A stretch of DNA of 64,000 bases, from the NCBI GenBank assembly GCA_003550325.1, contig QKWP01000051.1, positions 572,768-636,767 of the forward strand, read 5' to 3'. The translations under genes and the position numbers were made by a program. This stretch comes from Gigaspora rosea (taxonomy: Eukaryota; Glomeromycota; Glomeromycetes; Diversisporales; Gigasporaceae). The notes under the pieces are model-generated. The model worked only from the letters and a program-made list of their open reading frames with translations. It was not told the DNA's origin and searched no databases. Of the stretch, positions 61,335 through 64,000 are shown one piece after another. Numbering within the stretch: position 1 is the stretch's first letter; each line of letters begins with the position of its first letter.

Positions 61335-62593
61335 AACCACCACGAAAAAATAAAAACAAAGAAAGGTTATATGTAATTGCGATAAGTGCAATGTATCACT
61401 TGTTGATTATAGAACGAAAGTTGCTCATAAAAGTAGGATACAACAACTACCAAAAAGACAAAGTTCAGCATTATCATCACAATAACAAGAAGAAATGGGT
61501 GGCCCAAGTTCTTCACAAGATTTAATGGAAGAAATTGAAAAATTGAAAAAGTTACTGACACTCCAGTGTCTGATGTGAATGAATATATTTTTAAGCCCAG
61601 AGTCAGAAATCCGATGTTAAATAGAGTTATGTCTTTTAATATTGATTATGAACATTTAGCAGATAAAGAGTTTGGTTCAAATTCAGCAGTTGAAGATGAG
61701 TTTGATAAAACACTCGATGTGTATACTGAAGATGACAACTTTTCTGAAACTAGAACTGAATCTGATGAAAGTTCTGACGATAGCAATAATGTTTTCGAAG
61801 ACTATTCAGCTCCCGATTTTGAAATGCCAAGAGAACCCAAAAATGTATATAACGACAATCAATTTACATGAATACTTTTATGGATTATGAACTTCAAAAT
61901 ACAATATAATATATCAGAAGGTGCAATTGAAGCGCTTCTAAAGTTTATGAAGTTAGTACTAATTGTAGTTGGTGGTATTGAATTTAACAACTTTTCTACA
62001 TCCAAGTATAAAGTGAACAAAGCATTGTCTGACAAATTTATTAGTTTTGTGTCATGTCCTAAATGTCATAAACTATACAAGGATGAAGAAGTGATAAAGT
62101 TTAATTCATGATTTGTATACCAAACAGGGACTGTATATATTACCATATATAGTAAAATTGGGAAAAATCAATTATTGTTTATCAAATTTCTGGAATCTGG
62201 TAAAAAATTTGTTATTGCTCTGATAGTGCTAGATTTCAGAAATTTGATAAACAATAATTGATTTTTCCCATATATTACTATAGATTTTCACTGTTTGGTA
62301 TACGAATCATGAATTAAGCATAATAACCAGGTGTCGTTATGAGTTGTACCCATATAGAATTTTCTAATTCGAAAATTAGAAAAAACAAGATTTGCGGCAC
62401 CAATTTATTAATGCAATCTAAGTTGTTAGATAGAAAGATCGTAAATCGACTAGAGTTGATTTTTCCTTACAGCCCAATTAGACACCAATGGGATAACATG
62501 TACCAGCATCCAGGTTTTGAGAATAGTCTTCAGCATTGGGTAAATCATTCAAGCTACTGTTATAGAATAGGTTTTAATTTTGGTAGAAATTAG
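61335..62593 (+). pseudogene. CACTA/Tnp2-like transposon protein, N-terminal remnant
   Basis: Translation gives VICNCDKCNVSLVDYRTKVA (CxCxxC near 61372), a TAA, EEIEKLKK coiled coil, an acidic region PRVRNPMLNRVMSFNIDYEH to DFEMPREPKN, then in new frames WIMNFKIQYNISEGAIEALL, SFVSCPKCHKLYKDEE (CPKC at 62055) and, after a MITE, SCTHIEF, ICGTNLL and PGFENSLQHWVNH. The order of Cys pairs and the NISEGAIEALLKFMKL block matches the zinc-binding N-terminus of Tnp2-type proteins that are abundant in fungi, from memory. The catalytic part is missing: the LTR begins 31 bp after the last fragment. Several frameshifts and stops make it non-functional. A KDZ-type relative is the main alternative. Confidence 0.55.
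62105..62313. mobile_element. 209-bp TTAA-flanked MITE inside the Tnp2-like remnant
   Basis: The ends TTCATGATTTGTATACCAAA and TTCATGATTCGTATACCAAA are inverted; TTAA lies at 62101-62104 and 62314-62317. It is the compact relative of the 38994-40771 foldback. It interrupts the zinc-binding module between CPKC and the next Cys pair. Confidence 0.82.
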
Positions 62594-62680
62594 TTTGAAA
62601 ATTAGAACTTAATAAGGAAATTTTGTAATAACTGTATTTAGTAATAGTAATATGCGAAATTGATGTGCAATGACACTCAA

Positions 62681-62840
62681 TGACGCTTAGCGATGCTTAA
62701 TGACGCTTAGCGACGCTTAATGACGCTTAGCGACGCTTAACGACGCTTAGTGACGCTTAATGATGCTTAGCGACGCTTAATGACGCTTAGTGACGCTTAA
62801 TGACGCTTAGCGACGCTTAACGACGCTTAGCGACGCTTAG
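62681..62840 (+). repeat. 16 tandem copies of the decamer YGACGCTTAR
   Basis: Sixteen exact 10-bp steps of (T/C)GACGCTTA(G/A), often alternating -AG and -AA to give a 20-bp higher-order period. Three or so units carry CGATG/TGATG variants. It ends 10 bp before the TATA box. Confidence 0.95.
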
Positions 62841-62849
62841 CTCAATAAA

Positions 62850-62857
62850 TATATAAA
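62850..62857 (+). promoter_or_regulatory. TATA box of the putative LTR promoter
   Basis: TATATAAA, placed just after the decamer array and before the presumed retrotransposon leader. The array may act as upstream activator sites (inference). Confidence 0.5.
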
Positions 62858-63195
62858 CCCACCTTATTTCCCTTAGTTTTAGACAGATCCAGACATTGTA
62901 TTTTATCTTTACCTTTATATTTATTATATTATCCTCCTCTCTTATTATTAATAAGCTCTTGGGATTTCTAAGGAACAGACACCTTGGAATAGCCCTCTTG
63001 TTAAATTAATAAACTGTGTATTATCTCTTGTTGTTTTATACCGAACTGCCTTAGAGAAGTGTATAGTTTCTTAAAGACATAAAAGAAACTATACTTCCCT
63101 CTTGCACACAACATCACGCCCAAAGTAAGGGATCTCAGGAGCCGTGTGATTGTTACTCTATCGGAATTAAAAAAGGCTTCCGATACTGTAACATT

Positions 63196-63209
63196 TGGTG
63201 CCTTCTGGC
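63196..63209 (+). promoter_or_regulatory. primer-binding site
   Basis: TGGTGCCTTCTGGC follows the presumed LTR by 2 bp. TGG is the complement of the tRNA CCA end, and the rest should match an acceptor stem. The tRNA species was not determined. Confidence 0.55.
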
Positions 63210-63497
63210 GGAAACCTATTTAAATTATTGAATATTATTAAAGAATTTGGAGATCTTATTATTACTTTTGGCAGAAATTTAATTATTTTTTTGGCTGTTA
63301 CTAACCCTCTTGCTGTTGATTGCACTCTTATTATTCTCTTACAACTTACTTGGAATTTTCTTTTTGTTGGATACTAACTATTTACTATATTTAGGAGATT
63401 AAAATTTTGTTAACAACTTACTAATAACCTTTTATTTTGGAGGTATTTTATTATTCTTTTATTAGTTTCCTTAAGACTTGGGAACTGCCTTTTCTAT

Positions 63498-64000
63498 ATG
63501 AATAGAGCGTATGAACTATACTTAGAACAAATTGAAGAACACGAAACAAGTCATCCTTCCTCACTTGCGGTAGACGTTTTGCAAGCCTACCATCCTGATT
63601 TATCCTGTACTATCTGTTACCCTGTTGCTAATTTATACCATCCCTTTCGCTGATTCTGGGGAACGTATCGAGACAATTATTTTGCTACCCAATACTCACA
63701 AAAGACAAACGACTCTTACTGTATTTTAGTTGCTGCTACTGATTATAATACTGCTAGAGCTGCTGCTCGAGATATTGTTTTTAGTTGCCACTATAACAAC
63801 GACCTAATAGACCCAAAAGAAGTTAATGCTGGTCTACTCCTTGCACATACCCCCTATACTCTTGCACCTACCTTACCTCTTAATTTTGAAGCACTCTACT
63901 TGACCTTCACATTGAGGACCTCTTACCTTCTACACCTGCTTCAACTCGACCAATAACTAAAAACCTTCTATTCAATTTTCAAAATCAACTAGGAAGAACT
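63498..64000 (+). pseudogene. gag-like reading frame, interrupted, running off the window
   Basis: Starts at ATG 63498 (MNRAYELYLEQIEEHETSHP). TGA at 63651-63653 follows PVANLYHPFR, then the same frame goes on through FWGTYRDNYFATQYSQKTND and AARDIVFSCHYNNDLIDPKE. Near 63890 a one-base shift is needed to continue as LHIEDLLPSTPASTRP to the window end. No CCHC knuckle or protease is visible in the part present, so 'gag' rests on position behind the LTR and primer-binding site. Base composition is less A+T-rich than the surroundings, in keeping with a separate origin. It could also be another ORF of the same element. Confidence 0.45.

Larger units (their letters stand above)
62624..63193 (+). 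mobile_element. probable 5' LTR (570 bp) of an LTR retrotransposon
   Basis: It starts TGTAATA and ends CTGTAACA, as LTRs begin TG and end CA. It holds a minisatellite, then a TATA box, and is followed after 2 bp by a primer-binding site and a gag-like frame. The 3' LTR lies outside the window, so limits rest on these signals rather than on a repeat pair. Confidence 0.6.

Noticed and set aside
62681..62840. CRISPR-like array
   Set aside because: Contiguous 10-bp units without spacers; a eukaryotic minisatellite.
63195..63377. 60-codon frame after the LTR
   Set aside because: It begins within the primer-binding site and ends before the better gag-like start; probably leader.
2222..63653. Alternative genetic code with TGA read as an amino acid
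   Set aside because: TGA codons occur mainly in genes with other damage, the expected residue differs between sites (Gly, Arg, possibly Trp), and the intact kinase gene shows no internal TGA.

Overview
The window looks like nuclear DNA of an arbuscular mycorrhizal fungus (Glomeromycotina, Rhizophagus-like). The evidence is strong A+T bias, short GT-AG introns, Sel1-repeat proteins fused to a tyrosine-kinase-like kinase domain (a family greatly expanded in Rhizophagus), a fungal-type RalGAP-beta gene, and very dense transposon debris. Species assignment is inference. Few genes are intact. The best is the Sel1-kinase gene at 8189-10211 (minus).

Layout. 1-4424: a dispersed repeat end, a Sel1-repeat gene cut by one in-frame TGA (1823-2776), and repeats. 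4425-11500 and 48919-55670: two diverged, same-orientation copies of a roughly 7 kb block. Each carries a decayed alpha/beta-hydrolase-like gene followed by a two-exon Sel1-kinase gene. Copy B has a one-base shift in a poly-A run and a 253-bp hAT-type MITE whose empty site survives in copy A. 11900-17200: MITEs, a 1.4-kb TA-flanked inverted-repeat element and a palindromic TCGACTAA array. 18137-19050: Merlin (ISXO2-like) transposase with one internal TGA. 20150-27410: nested hAT-, TTAA- and Harbinger-type MITEs, telomere-like CCCTAA tracts in giant foldbacks, and a 966-base assembly gap. 27779-31018: decayed RALGAPB fragment broken by frameshifts, a nonsense codon and a MITE; the N-terminus and the Rap-GAP domain are missing. 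31200-48670: almost entirely repeats, including hAT-like elements with 8-bp target duplications and a nested TTAA foldback. 56000-60100: tandem repeats and a decayed, unrecognised Pro/Ser- and Lys-rich multi-exon gene. 61335-64000: a CACTA/Tnp2-like remnant split by a MITE, then a probable 5' LTR (16-copy decamer minisatellite, TATA box, primer-binding site) and a broken gag-like reading frame running off the end.

How it fits together. The only plausible host functions are signalling: the Sel1-kinases, and formerly RalGAP and the Sel1-only protein. The rest records waves of non-autonomous DNA transposons. In one internally duplicated gene about half of the base differences are CpG changes, and one converts CGA to TGA, which suggests methylation-driven decay. 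Nothing here forms an operon or defence cassette. I saw no tRNA, rRNA or CRISPR array.
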